Shown here: positions 8,515 to 15,872 of the stretch, one piece after another
Layout of the letters: every line of letters begins with the position of its first letter
Position numbering within the stretch: the stretch's first letter is position 1
Assembly (NCBI GenBank): GCA_001771585.1
Contig: MEUE01000003.1
Location: 372,001-436,000, forward strand
Reading direction: 5' to 3'
Origin: a candidate division WOR-1 bacterium RIFOXYB2_FULL_46_45
GTDB taxonomy: Bacteria; Margulisbacteria; WOR-1; XYC2-FULL-46-14
DNA length: 64,000 nucleotides
Made by a program: the position numbers and the translations under genes
Notes under the pieces: model-generated
Database searches by the model: none
What the model was told of the DNA's origin: nothing
The model's input: the letters and a program-made list of their open reading frames with translations, nothing else

Positions 8515-9185
8515 TTTAACAACCTCTCCCATAAGCTATCTTTTTTGCCACGGACCAAATTGATTATTTGATCCCGTAGCTGATCCATCGTATATAAATA
8601 CGGATCCAATTCTTCGATTTGGCGCGCCAGTTTTTCTTTTTTAAAATTAAACTTGATCCAGTCGGAAAAATCATTTGTCTTGCGCCCAAGCCGCAGGCGG
8701 GCCTCAAAAAAATGAAAGAAAAGCGAACGCAGCCCCACTTTGCCCAAGATAGAACAAAACTCTTCCTGGTCCCATACTAAATATTTGGTCTTCATAACAA
8801 CCGCAACGCTCTTGCAAAAATAAAAGTTGTGCTTTGCCTCCAAATTTCCGCTTTCCGGATCTTCCTTTAAATAACTTTCAATGGTTTCAACGATTTTTTC
8901 CCGCAAGGACGCGATATCGGTATAATCTTTGATGTTAATATTCGCCAGTCTTTCGGCTAAAGCGTCTTTGCTAATCTCTTCCCCAACCCAATGGGCAAAA
9001 TCGTTGGTATACATTCCGGGCGCGAACTGGTGTTCGCGAAAAGCATGGTGAACATGATAAAAAATAGAAGAAGCTTCAATTTCTTTAATTATGTCCAGGA
9101 ATGTTTTTAGCTTGGCGGCTTTACGGCCGGTTATCTCAACCAGCTGCGATGAGGTATAAAATTGAAACGGCGTTTTAGCCCTCAT
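8496..9185 (-). CDS. DUF5752 family protein of the trehalose operon
   Basis: A 229-residue cytoplasmic, helix-rich protein starting TPFQFYTSSQLVEITGRKA. The His-rich region SSIFYHVHHAFREHQF, then NDFAHWVGEE, are the signature of the DUF5752 family. A related NDFSDWI repeat appears in the second half. No catalytic role is known to me. It overlaps otsB by 4 bases (ATGA) and treT by about 20, so it is translationally coupled to trehalose synthesis enzymes and is probably a dedicated regulator or accessory of that pathway. Confidence 0.8.
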   Translation of the reverse strand: MRAKTPFQFYTSSQLVEITGRKAAKLKTFLDIIKEIEASSIFYHVHHAFREHQFAPGMYTNDFAHWVGEEISKDALAERLANINIKDYTDIASLREKIVETIESYLKEDPESGNLEAKHNFYFCKSVAVVMKTKYLVWDQEEFCSILGKVGLRSLFFHFFEARLRLGRKTNDFSDWIKFNFKKEKLARQIEELDPYLYTMDQLRDQIINLVRGKKDSLWERLLKWLKPR

Positions 9186-9895
9186 TTTTTAATAAGCCCC
9201 CTCAAATAACGGTAAACCGCGCTGATGTCCCTGACCCGTTTTTTTGCCGCGGTCTTGCCGTCGCCGACATGAACTGTCAGCCCCTTCCGCTTCAATGCCC
9301 GAAACGCGTCTTCGTCGGTCCTATCGTCTCCTATGTACACCGGCCAATAATCACCGGGTTTCAATTTGCCAATTATCCGTTTAACCGCTTTCCCTTTGTC
9401 CCATTTTATCGGAGGCCTGATCTCAAATACTTTTTTTCCGCGAGTGATTTTTATTTTGCCCTTCCAGGGTTTGATCACCCGTTCAAATTCTTTTTTAAAC
9501 GCGGGAAAATATTTTCTCGCGAGCGAGCGATAATGCGCGCTAATGCTCAATCCTTTATTTTCAACCAGAACCCCGCGAAAAAGCAGTTTCCGGCCAAGTT
9601 CACCCGATAGTTTTTTTAGCAGGGGAGAAAACTTTTCCGCGCTCGGATGTACCCAGTAACTTTTGCCAATCAAAATTTCAAGCCCGTGGTTGCCGGCATA
9701 AATTATGCCGCCAATCCCCGCCAGTTTCCTGACAACCGAAAGTTTTCTTCCGGAAATAATGACCAATTTTATTTTGGGGTGACGGGACAGTTTATTTAGC
9801 AGTTTTCTTCGGGACGGGGAAAGCTTGGCGCACATGGGATCGGAGACAATTGGAGTTAAGGTCCCGTCATAATCCAAAAACAAAAGTAATTTCAT
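9182..9895 (-). CDS. otsB: Trehalose-6-phosphate phosphatase
   Basis: A 237-residue HAD-superfamily phosphatase. The nucleophile motif FLDYDGTLTP has Asp8 and Asp10; motif II is VIISGRK; the C2 cap carries the GNHGLEI segment; motif IV is YIGDDRTDEDAF near residue 190. It removes phosphate from trehalose-6-phosphate made by the upstream OtsA. Start and stop overlap the neighbouring genes by four bases each, showing strict coupling in the operon. Confidence 0.95.
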   Translation of the reverse strand: MKLLLFLDYDGTLTPIVSDPMCAKLSPSRRKLLNKLSRHPKIKLVIISGRKLSVVRKLAGIGGIIYAGNHGLEILIGKSYWVHPSAEKFSPLLKKLSGELGRKLLFRGVLVENKGLSISAHYRSLARKYFPAFKKEFERVIKPWKGKIKITRGKKVFEIRPPIKWDKGKAVKRIIGKLKPGDYWPVYIGDDRTDEDAFRALKRKGLTVHVGDGKTAAKKRVRDISAVYRYLRGLIKK

Positions 9896-12126
9896 GTTTT
9901 TTGCAGGCTGGTTAAACTGGTAATAATGTTTCCCGCCCAGCGGTAAACATTGTTTTCCGCGATTATCTTGCGCAGGTTCTCCATCCGGCGTTTTTTCTCT
10001 TCAAGAGGCATAGAGCAGGCCTGTTTCAGGGCATCCGCAAATTCTTCGATCGAATATGGATTGACCTGCAGGGCATCGGCAAACTCCCTGGCGGCTCCGG
10101 TAAATTTGCTCAAGACCAAAACGCCGGAAAGATCGCTCTTGGCCGCTACATATTCTTTTGCCACCAGGTTCATCCCGTCGTGCAGCGAACTGACGATACA
10201 AATACCGCCGATCCGATAATAGGGGCGGATCTCTTCCGGAGTAAAATACCGCTTCAAATAAATGATCGGTTTCCAATTTCCCTCCGCGTATTTGGCGTTT
10301 TTCTTTTCTACCAATTGGTCTATTTCGTCCTCAAGCTCGTGGTAGCGCTTGATCTTTGTCCTGCTCGGAGCGGAAAGCTGCACAAACACAAACTTGTTTT
10401 TGTATTCCGGATACTTTTCCAGAAAACGATCCACCGCCAAAATCCTTTCGACGATCCCTTTGGTATAATCGATTCGGTCAACTCCCACCGCGACAATCTT
10501 ATCTGTGAGACCGAGTTCTTCTTTTATTTTTTGAATTTGTACGGTCTCGATAGCGGAAACGGGCAAGCTAAACATCCCATCGATACTGATCGGGAACGGT
10601 CTGATCAAAGTTTCTCTTCCCATCCTCACTATGCTGTTTTTTTCGTTGTCTACCCGGCACTCGAGAAGGCGGTTGGCGGTATCGAGGAAATTATTGCAAT
10701 GATATTGCACATGAAAGCCGATCAAATCGCAACCCAGCATTCCATCCAGAATCTCCTCCTGGTAAGGGCAAATCGAAAAGACCTCGGTGTTCGGCCAGGG
10801 AATATGCCAAAAAAGGGCGACCGTCGCGTCCGGCCTTTTTTCTTTGATCATTTTTCCCAGCAGGGTAAAATGGTAGTCCTGGATAAAGACAAAGGCATTT
10901 TTTTCCGGAAGCTCCTCAATTATACTGTCCGCAAATTTATGGTTGGCGGATTTATACATCTGCCAGTCGGTTTCCCTGAAGATCGGACGGGTGTGTGTTA
11001 TATGACAGAGCGGCCAGAGCCCTTCGTTGGAAAAACCGTAATAAAAGCCCTCTTCTTCTTCCGGCGTCAACCAGACCCTTTTTAGAATGTAACGGTTATC
11101 CTCCGGCGGCACTCCCAATTTATCTTTTGAATTCACAAATTGGCGGTCGGCATCACCGCTCCCCTGCGCGACCCAAGTCCCACCGCAGGCCCGCATGATC
11201 GGATCAATTGCCGTGACCACTCCGCTGGCAGGCCGGACACATTTAATTTTTCCCGTCCCGGCCTCCGTGACGTGCATGAACGGTTCACGGTTGGAAACAA
11301 CCACCATGGAGCTGTCACCAAGCTTCGCGTGCACCAGATCCTTCAGTTTCGCTTCCGTCCAAAGCTCTTCTTTATTCAGCCGGACCGAAGCGGCGTCGGA
11401 AACGCTTTTTCTTGCCACTCTCAAGCTGAGGGCTACCTGCTCCACCTCACTCGCCAGCGCGCCCAAATCTCCCTTTTCCTTGATCCCGTGCGTTTTATTT
11501 ATCTCGCCTTTCTGGAAATGCTGGAACCAGGTGGTCAATTTCTTTACCGGAGCGGTAAACATCCGCCCGAGTAAAAGAAGAGAAATCAAAAGAAGGGAAA
11601 TAATAAGCAAGACCAGTGTTATGATTATGCTTCTCCAGAAGTTCATCGATCGCGCGAAAACATAAGAAGTATCGTAGATCATCTCGACCATTCCCAATAC
11701 TTTACCCCGATCGTCGGTCACGGGTACGATGTGACTAAAAACATAAATCTTTTTAAATTTGCTAAGTTTATTTTTGGGCAACTTATTTTTAAGAACATCT
11801 TTATAATATTCCAAATCTTCGTCTTTCCATTCTTTAAATCTTTCCGTGATCGCGATCAGTTTTCCGTCGTCGCCGTAAAGCGCGCACCCTTGTATCCTTT
11901 TTTTGTCCTGAAACTTCTTGACCATGCGTTCCGCGCCGGCAATATCTTTTTTTGCAAGCACGTATTTTGCCGACAACTCCACGCTTTCGGCGACAGTTTC
12001 GGCTTTTCTTTGCAGGTCATCCATCAATTTTTCTTCTTCAAACCTGACTTGGACGACGCCAAAGATAATTATAACGGCGGAAACCATAATTATCAGGGGC
12101 AAAACAAAAGTAATTATTTTTTTCAT
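9892..12126 (-). CDS. otsA: Membrane-sensor-fused trehalose-6-phosphate synthase
   Basis: A 744-residue fusion. Residues 4-27 are a membrane segment; about 28-163 form a periplasmic Cache-like sensing region (RIQGCALYGDDGKLIAI, FSHIVPVTDDRGKVLGMVE); 164-187 are a second membrane segment; about 188-240 form a HAMP-like linker with the start of a coiled coil. From about residue 273 comes a full GT20 OtsA domain (VVVSNREPF, the HDYHF-like FIQDYHF, GVDRIDYTKGI, SLHDGMNLVAKEY). It makes trehalose-6-phosphate from NDP-glucose and glucose-6-phosphate. The design implies synthesis gated by an external signal such as osmolarity. The ATG at 12126 behind AAAGGA is preferred over TTG at 12147. Confidence 0.92.
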   Translation of the reverse strand: MKKIITFVLPLIIMVSAVIIIFGVVQVRFEEEKLMDDLQRKAETVAESVELSAKYVLAKKDIAGAERMVKKFQDKKRIQGCALYGDDGKLIAITERFKEWKDEDLEYYKDVLKNKLPKNKLSKFKKIYVFSHIVPVTDDRGKVLGMVEMIYDTSYVFARSMNFWRSIIITLVLLIISLLLISLLLLGRMFTAPVKKLTTWFQHFQKGEINKTHGIKEKGDLGALASEVEQVALSLRVARKSVSDAASVRLNKEELWTEAKLKDLVHAKLGDSSMVVVSNREPFMHVTEAGTGKIKCVRPASGVVTAIDPIMRACGGTWVAQGSGDADRQFVNSKDKLGVPPEDNRYILKRVWLTPEEEEGFYYGFSNEGLWPLCHITHTRPIFRETDWQMYKSANHKFADSIIEELPEKNAFVFIQDYHFTLLGKMIKEKRPDATVALFWHIPWPNTEVFSICPYQEEILDGMLGCDLIGFHVQYHCNNFLDTANRLLECRVDNEKNSIVRMGRETLIRPFPISIDGMFSLPVSAIETVQIQKIKEELGLTDKIVAVGVDRIDYTKGIVERILAVDRFLEKYPEYKNKFVFVQLSAPSRTKIKRYHELEDEIDQLVEKKNAKYAEGNWKPIIYLKRYFTPEEIRPYYRIGGICIVSSLHDGMNLVAKEYVAAKSDLSGVLVLSKFTGAAREFADALQVNPYSIEEFADALKQACSMPLEEKKRRMENLRKIIAENNVYRWAGNIITSLTSLQKT

Positions 12127-12173
12127 ATTGTCCTTTACAAGCTCCAAGTTTGACTTTGACCCGGATCCGATTT

Positions 12174-12202
12174 ATTATCCTTTATTCAAATTAAGATGTC
12201 AA
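12174..12202 (-). promoter_or_regulatory. Promoter of the trehalose operon
   Basis: On the minus strand TTGACA (12202-12197), 17-bp spacer, GATAAT (12179-12174). The leader is about 40 nt and includes AAAGGA before the otsA ATG. It is divergent from the promoter of the coiled-coil outer-membrane protein. Confidence 0.75.
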
Positions 12203-12232
12203 ACTACCGCGAGCCGGAGGCCAATTAACCCG

Positions 12233-12261
12233 TTGACAGCGATTTAATTGAAGTATAAACT
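12233..12261 (+). promoter_or_regulatory. Promoter of coiled-coil outer-membrane protein
   Basis: TTGACA (12233-12238), 17-bp spacer, TAAACT (12256-12261), followed by a leader with AAGGAGGTGA before the ATG at 12301. The start is about 30 bp from the trehalose promoter's -35, so shared regulation is possible. Confidence 0.7.
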
Positions 12262-12300
12262 ATCAATAGCCAACTAGGCAAACAAGGAGGTGAAATTTTA

Positions 12301-13059
12301 ATGAAGAAATTAATTATTTTACTGTTTGCAGTAGTTTTTGTGGCCGGAATCGTCAATGTCGGTATTGCCGCAACACCAAATGAGATAAAAGCGTATATCA
12401 ATACGCTTGAATCAAAATTGAATGTTGCGATCAGGGCAAAAGACAAGAAGAGACAAGCAACTCTTAAACAAATGATTGCCGACCAAAAAGTAAGACTGCA
12501 AGCGGCGGAAATGGCTCCTCCGATCGCTGTTCCTCCTCCGCCACCACCGGCAAGGGTAGCTTCGGCTCCTTCGGCCGGGTTGTTTGGATGGGGACTGAAT
12601 ACGGATATTAATGTCGGCTATTTGATGAATAAATCCATCCTGTTTGGCCGCGCGAATATCGTATTGCCCGATCCGTTGGGATTGGGACCGATCGTCGGTT
12701 TATCGGCGGATTCCGTGAAGTATAAGCTCGGCTTGGGAGGATTCTCAGGGAATGATAATGCGGACGTTAAGTTCCAGGGTGTTCCAATTTACCTGGACGG
12801 CGTCATCAATCTTCCCGAGGACCTTTTGGGTGGAATCAAGTCATACCTGTCAGGCGGTATCAACTATCTGGTTTATCGCACGGGTAAGACCTCCGGTTCC
12901 ATCGGCGGGCAGATCGCTTTCGGGATTGCCGGCAACATCGGTCTGGGCAGTGATACCTGCCTGGAACTCGGATATTCAATCTTGAGAACAGGGGACAAAG
13001 CAGTTGCTCGTTCCTCAAAAGGGTTGACCATATCTGTAGGCCAAGCGATTACGTTATAA
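12301..13059 (+). CDS. Signal peptide / coiled-coil / beta-barrel envelope protein
   Basis: A 252-residue exported protein. The signal peptide covers residues 1-23 (cleavage after NVGIA). A charged coiled coil follows at about 24-72 (IKAYINTLESKL...KDKKRQATLKQM), then a proline linker (about 75-86), then a glycine- and aromatic-rich beta-barrel domain of about 160 residues ending in a hydrophobic strand. It shares this build with the gene at 57281-58051, including Y-x-N-x-L/V-x-x-KL-x-x-A in the coil. The coil may reach the peptidoglycan while the barrel sits in the outer membrane; this is inferred from the build. No named family recognised. Confidence 0.75.
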   Translation: MKKLIILLFAVVFVAGIVNVGIAATPNEIKAYINTLESKLNVAIRAKDKKRQATLKQMIADQKVRLQAAEMAPPIAVPPPPPPARVASAPSAGLFGWGLNTDINVGYLMNKSILFGRANIVLPDPLGLGPIVGLSADSVKYKLGLGGFSGNDNADVKFQGVPIYLDGVINLPEDLLGGIKSYLSGGINYLVYRTGKTSGSIGGQIAFGIAGNIGLGSDTCLELGYSILRTGDKAVARSSKGLTISVGQAITL

Positions 13060-13147
13060 GAACTCGGGGGCCTTTATTTTCTTGAAGGATAACAAGGATA
13101 CTTTAAGGAGATTGGGCTCCCGATTCTTTTTTAAAAGAGGGGGGGAA

Positions 13148-13220
<73 letters not shown>

Positions 13221-13240
13221 TCGCATCAATTATTCTAACA

Positions 13241-13322
13241 TGCCCAGGAGAGGAGTTGAACCTCCAAGCCTTGCGGCACACGGTCCTAAGCCGTGCGTGT
13301 CTGCCAATTCCACCACCTGGGC
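13241..13322 (-). tRNA. tRNA-Leu (TAG)
   Basis: Acceptor GCCCAGG/CCTGGGC, anticodon arm CACGG-CTTAGGA-CCGTG, and the long variable arm expected of a class II leucine tRNA. Discriminator A, no encoded CCA. Confidence 0.97.
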
Positions 13323-13328
13323 ATTTTT

Positions 13329-13401
13329 TGCGCCGCATAGGAATCGAACCTATAACCTTGACATTAAGAGTGTCCTGCTCTGCCAATTGAGCTAGCGGCG
13401 C
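13329..13401 (-). tRNA. tRNA-Lys (CTT)
   Basis: Acceptor GCGCCGC/GCGGCGC, anticodon loop CTCTTAA (anticodon CTT), T-arm ATAGG-TTCGATT-CCTAT, discriminator A, no encoded CCA. Confidence 0.95.
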
Positions 13402-13408
13402 GAAAAAA

Positions 13409-13481
13409 AGCGGGAGACGAGGCTCGAACTCGCGACCCTCACCTTGGCAAGGTGATGCTCTACCAACTGAGCTACTCCCGC
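13409..13481 (-). tRNA. tRNA-Gly (GCC)
   Basis: Acceptor GCGGGAG/CTCCCGC, anticodon arm TCACC-TTGCCAA-GGTGA. Nearly identical in body to the tRNA-Gly(TCC) 190 bp away, a likely duplication with anticodon change. No encoded CCA. Confidence 0.97.
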
Positions 13482-13533
13482 TTATACTTCAATTTTAGGT
13501 GAAATTTTCGATATAGTCAATTGATATAGAAGC

Positions 13534-14712
13534 ATGAGAGTTCGAAACAACGTATCACTCGGACTGTGGGGAAGGTTAAAGCAAATAACCTCTCCTCCCC
13601 ACACACCAAATCAGAGCATAAAAATCGATTCAAACGGTCCGATAGGTCCGCTTAGGATGACAACCGAAACACATTTTACCGTTTCGGATATCGGCTCCGA
13701 AGTATTGATAAGAAGAATTTATTCGGAAAAAAACATAAATCTTCGTTTAAGACCGATTGTCTTGGTTCATGGAGTAGCCTGCAACGGCAACATTTTTAGA
13801 ACCCCGATAGACGGGATCGGTTCGCCTTATGATCTGCAAACGCATTCAATGGCAAATTATCTGGCGGAAAACGGCTTCGACGTTTATGTGGCGCACTTGA
13901 GTACGTCAAAAAGAGTAGTAAGAAGATTTTCAAGCAAACATGAAGCAAGCCGGCATTATAAAGAAGAACAATACCAGTTCCCTCCCCTAATTGATTTTGA
14001 TAAGCTGCTTTTCAACGAACTGCCCGCCTTAATAAAAAAAGTATTGGCTATCCATAAATATTCGGAAGACCTTTTCTATCTGGGACACAGTATGGGAGGG
14101 ATGCTGGCTTATGCTTATTTGGGAACGTGCGGCAGCGACAAAATAAAAGCGGCCGTAACGATCGGAAGTCCGATCAGGTTTGACCAAATCACAATAAAAG
14201 CATTGGATGCCATCGACAAGCTGGCCCAATTGGCCGGACTGGGAGACAAAAAAAATCCGGTAGCCAGAGCCGCGGACAATCTGGTCCCTCTCGGAATCTT
14301 CCTGTCGCATACCCATCATATTCCCGTTGTAAGAAAGCTCGCCAATTACGGCTACGCGGTTCAAAATGTGGAAAAAGAAACCGCGGAAACGTATTTCAGA
14401 AAATCCGCGGAGCCCTTCCCTCCGCAATTGCGCGAACAATTTTTAAAGTGGTCCATAACAAAAGGCTTTACCAGCTTTGGCGGAAATATTAATTACGCCG
14501 ATAGTATGCGCGGGATCAAGGTTCCTTTCCTGCTTTTGGGAGGGAGAAGGGACCATTTGGCCAGAAATGTTTCTGAAGCCGCTTCAAAGATCAGGGGAGC
14601 GGAATATAGGGAAGCGGATGCCGGACACGGGGACTTGATTTTTGGCAGAAACGCGTCCTTTCAAGTATGGGGACCAATTGTCGACTGGCTATTTTTACAA
14701 AACGAACTCTAA
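13534..14712 (+). CDS. Alpha/beta-hydrolase, lipase-like
   Basis: A 392-residue alpha/beta-hydrolase. It has the oxyanion segment IVLVHGVACNGNIF near residue 76, the nucleophile elbow GHSMGG (serine near residue 185), a late acid in LGGRRDHLARN, and the catalytic His in ADAGHGDLIF near residue 370. The wording (FDVYVAHLSTS, HYKEEQYQFPPLIDFD) recalls large lipase/esterase-like proteins related to PHA synthase. No signal peptide is evident, so probably cytoplasmic or membrane-associated. The substrate cannot be inferred. It stands alone between tRNA genes. Confidence 0.8.
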   Translation: MRVRNNVSLGLWGRLKQITSPPHTPNQSIKIDSNGPIGPLRMTTETHFTVSDIGSEVLIRRIYSEKNINLRLRPIVLVHGVACNGNIFRTPIDGIGSPYDLQTHSMANYLAENGFDVYVAHLSTSKRVVRRFSSKHEASRHYKEEQYQFPPLIDFDKLLFNELPALIKKVLAIHKYSEDLFYLGHSMGGMLAYAYLGTCGSDKIKAAVTIGSPIRFDQITIKALDAIDKLAQLAGLGDKKNPVARAADNLVPLGIFLSHTHHIPVVRKLANYGYAVQNVEKETAETYFRKSAEPFPPQLREQFLKWSITKGFTSFGGNINYADSMRGIKVPFLLLGGRRDHLARNVSEAASKIRGAEYREADAGHGDLIFGRNASFQVWGPIVDWLFLQNEL

Positions 14713-14722
14713 AAATCAAAAA

Positions 14723-14796
<74 letters not shown>

Positions 14797-14820
14797 TCCG
14801 ATAAAATTATAACACAATCC

Positions 14821-14857
14821 TTGACCATCTTAACCAAATTCATATATAATACAGGCA
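14821..14857 (+). promoter_or_regulatory. Leaderless promoter of the zinc-ribbon gene
   Basis: TTGACC (14821-14826), 18-bp spacer, TATAAT (14845-14850), six bases, then the ATG at 14857. The predicted +1 is the A of the ATG, and no ribosome binding site exists. Confidence 0.75.
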
Positions 14858-15096
14858 TGGCTACATATAGATGCCCGATTTGTGAAACAAAGATAAAGCT
14901 CTCGGAAGAAACCAAGATCGGCGATCGCGTAACCTGTACCAATTGTAGCGCGCAGCTACAGCTGACTCTTGACGGCGCCCGAAAACGCCTCCGTTGCGCC
15001 TTTTGCACCAAAGACCTGGTGGAATGCGGTCCCGATTGCGAAACCCGGATACTCGAAAAACAAAAACGTGGATTTTTTGACATTACGCTAAACTAA
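14857..15096 (+). CDS. LysW-like double zinc-ribbon protein
   Basis: A 79-residue protein with three CxxC pairs: CPICETKIKLSEE, CTNCSAQLQL and CAFC, plus Cys in CGPDC. The first two form a ribbon resembling LysW/ArgW-type carrier proteins, but the acidic EDWGE tail of LysW is absent, so carrier function is not supported. A DNA, RNA or metal-binding role is likely. It heads a small run with glutaredoxin and a rubrerythrin-like protein, all plus strand with short gaps, which suggests a redox or metal context. The ATG at 14857 is set by the promoter. Confidence 0.7.
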   Translation: MATYRCPICETKIKLSEETKIGDRVTCTNCSAQLQLTLDGARKRLRCAFCTKDLVECGPDCETRILEKQKRGFFDITLN

Positions 15097-15109
15097 AAGG
15101 AGGCGCACC

Positions 15110-15343
15110 ATGCCCAATGTAAAAGTTTATTCCACCGCCACCTGCCCCTATTGCCACATGGTAAAAAAGTTCCTGGACGATAATAAGGTCACGTATGAAA
15201 ACATAGACGTGTCGGAAGATCAAAAAGCGGCCCAGGAAATGATCGACAAAAGCGGACAGATGGGTGTTCCCGTAATTATGATCGATGAAAAAGTAGTCGT
15301 CGGGTTTAACAAAGAAGAGATCAAAAAAGCGCTGGGGCTATAA
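15110..15343 (+). CDS. Glutaredoxin (CPYC)
   Basis: A 77-residue glutaredoxin/NrdH-fold protein with the redox motif TCPYC (residues 12-15 CPYC) and the cis-proline GVPVIM near residue 54. The VVVGFNKEEIKKAL ending is typical of small anaerobe glutaredoxins. It reduces disulfides or glutathione-like mixed disulfides in the cytoplasm. Preceded by AAGGAGG; the next gene starts one base after its stop, so the two are coupled. Confidence 0.92.
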   Translation: MPNVKVYSTATCPYCHMVKKFLDDNKVTYENIDVSEDQKAAQEMIDKSGQMGVPVIMIDEKVVVGFNKEEIKKALGL

Positions 15344-15344
15344 A

Positions 15345-15872
15345 ATGAACGATCTGCTTGCCGACGCGAAACTTGCTATTGAAATGGAAAAAAAGGGTTA
15401 CGCCTTCTACGCCCAAAGCGCGGAAAAGAGCAAAAATGGATTACTAAAATCAACTCTTGCCAGCCTGGCGGAGAGAGAGCTGGTCCATATCGAAAAGATT
15501 AAAGCCCTCTACCAAAGCCTGACCGGCGAAAAACCCGAAGGGGACTGGCTGAAGAGTGTTTTTGTCCCTCCCCAAAAAGCGGAATTGCTTAAAATCATCC
15601 TGAACAAATTAAAAGACCGGCTTAACCGGCAAGTCGAAACGGAGACCGATTCCGAAAAAATATACGAGACCGCCAAGGGACTGGAACGGGACGGGTTTAC
15701 CTTTTACGAAAAGATCGCAAAAGAAAACGAAGATCCAAACGTAAGGAAATTTTTTTTGGGACTGGCGGAAGAAGAAAAAGAGCATTTTTCGATACTGGAC
15801 GAAACCCTCAAATATTTAAATTCCCCGGGCGAATGGTTCAGGGAGAAAGAACGCTGGATTGTTGAAGGCTAA
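15345..15872 (+). CDS. Ferritin-like (rubrerythrin-type) diiron protein
   Basis: A 175-residue ferritin-like protein with two pairs of helices carrying E-x6-Y and ExxH-type ligands (IEMEKKGYAFY, ERELVHIEKI, LERDGFTFYEK, EEEKEHFSIL). There is no rubredoxin domain. Rubrerythrin-type proteins reduce peroxide with electrons from rubredoxin or, here perhaps, the adjacent glutaredoxin. Its end overlaps the convergent histidine kinase by four bases. Confidence 0.85.
   Translation: MNDLLADAKLAIEMEKKGYAFYAQSAEKSKNGLLKSTLASLAERELVHIEKIKALYQSLTGEKPEGDWLKSVFVPPQKAELLKIILNKLKDRLNRQVETETDSEKIYETAKGLERDGFTFYEKIAKENEDPNVRKFFLGLAEEEKEHFSILDETLKYLNSPGEWFREKERWIVEG

Noticed and set aside
10180-11085. 301-codon plus-strand open frame
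   Set aside because: Exactly antisense to the conserved GT20 domain of otsA, with no family wording and no ribosome binding site; a shadow of codon usage.
13108-13135. Terminator after the first coiled-coil barrel gene
   Set aside because: A GATTGGG...CCCGATTC stretch before TTTTTT could fold, but the loop is too tight for a convincing stem.
14857-15096. LysW amino-group carrier protein
   Set aside because: The C-terminal acidic carrier tail ending in Glu is missing and no lysine/arginine biosynthesis genes are adjacent.
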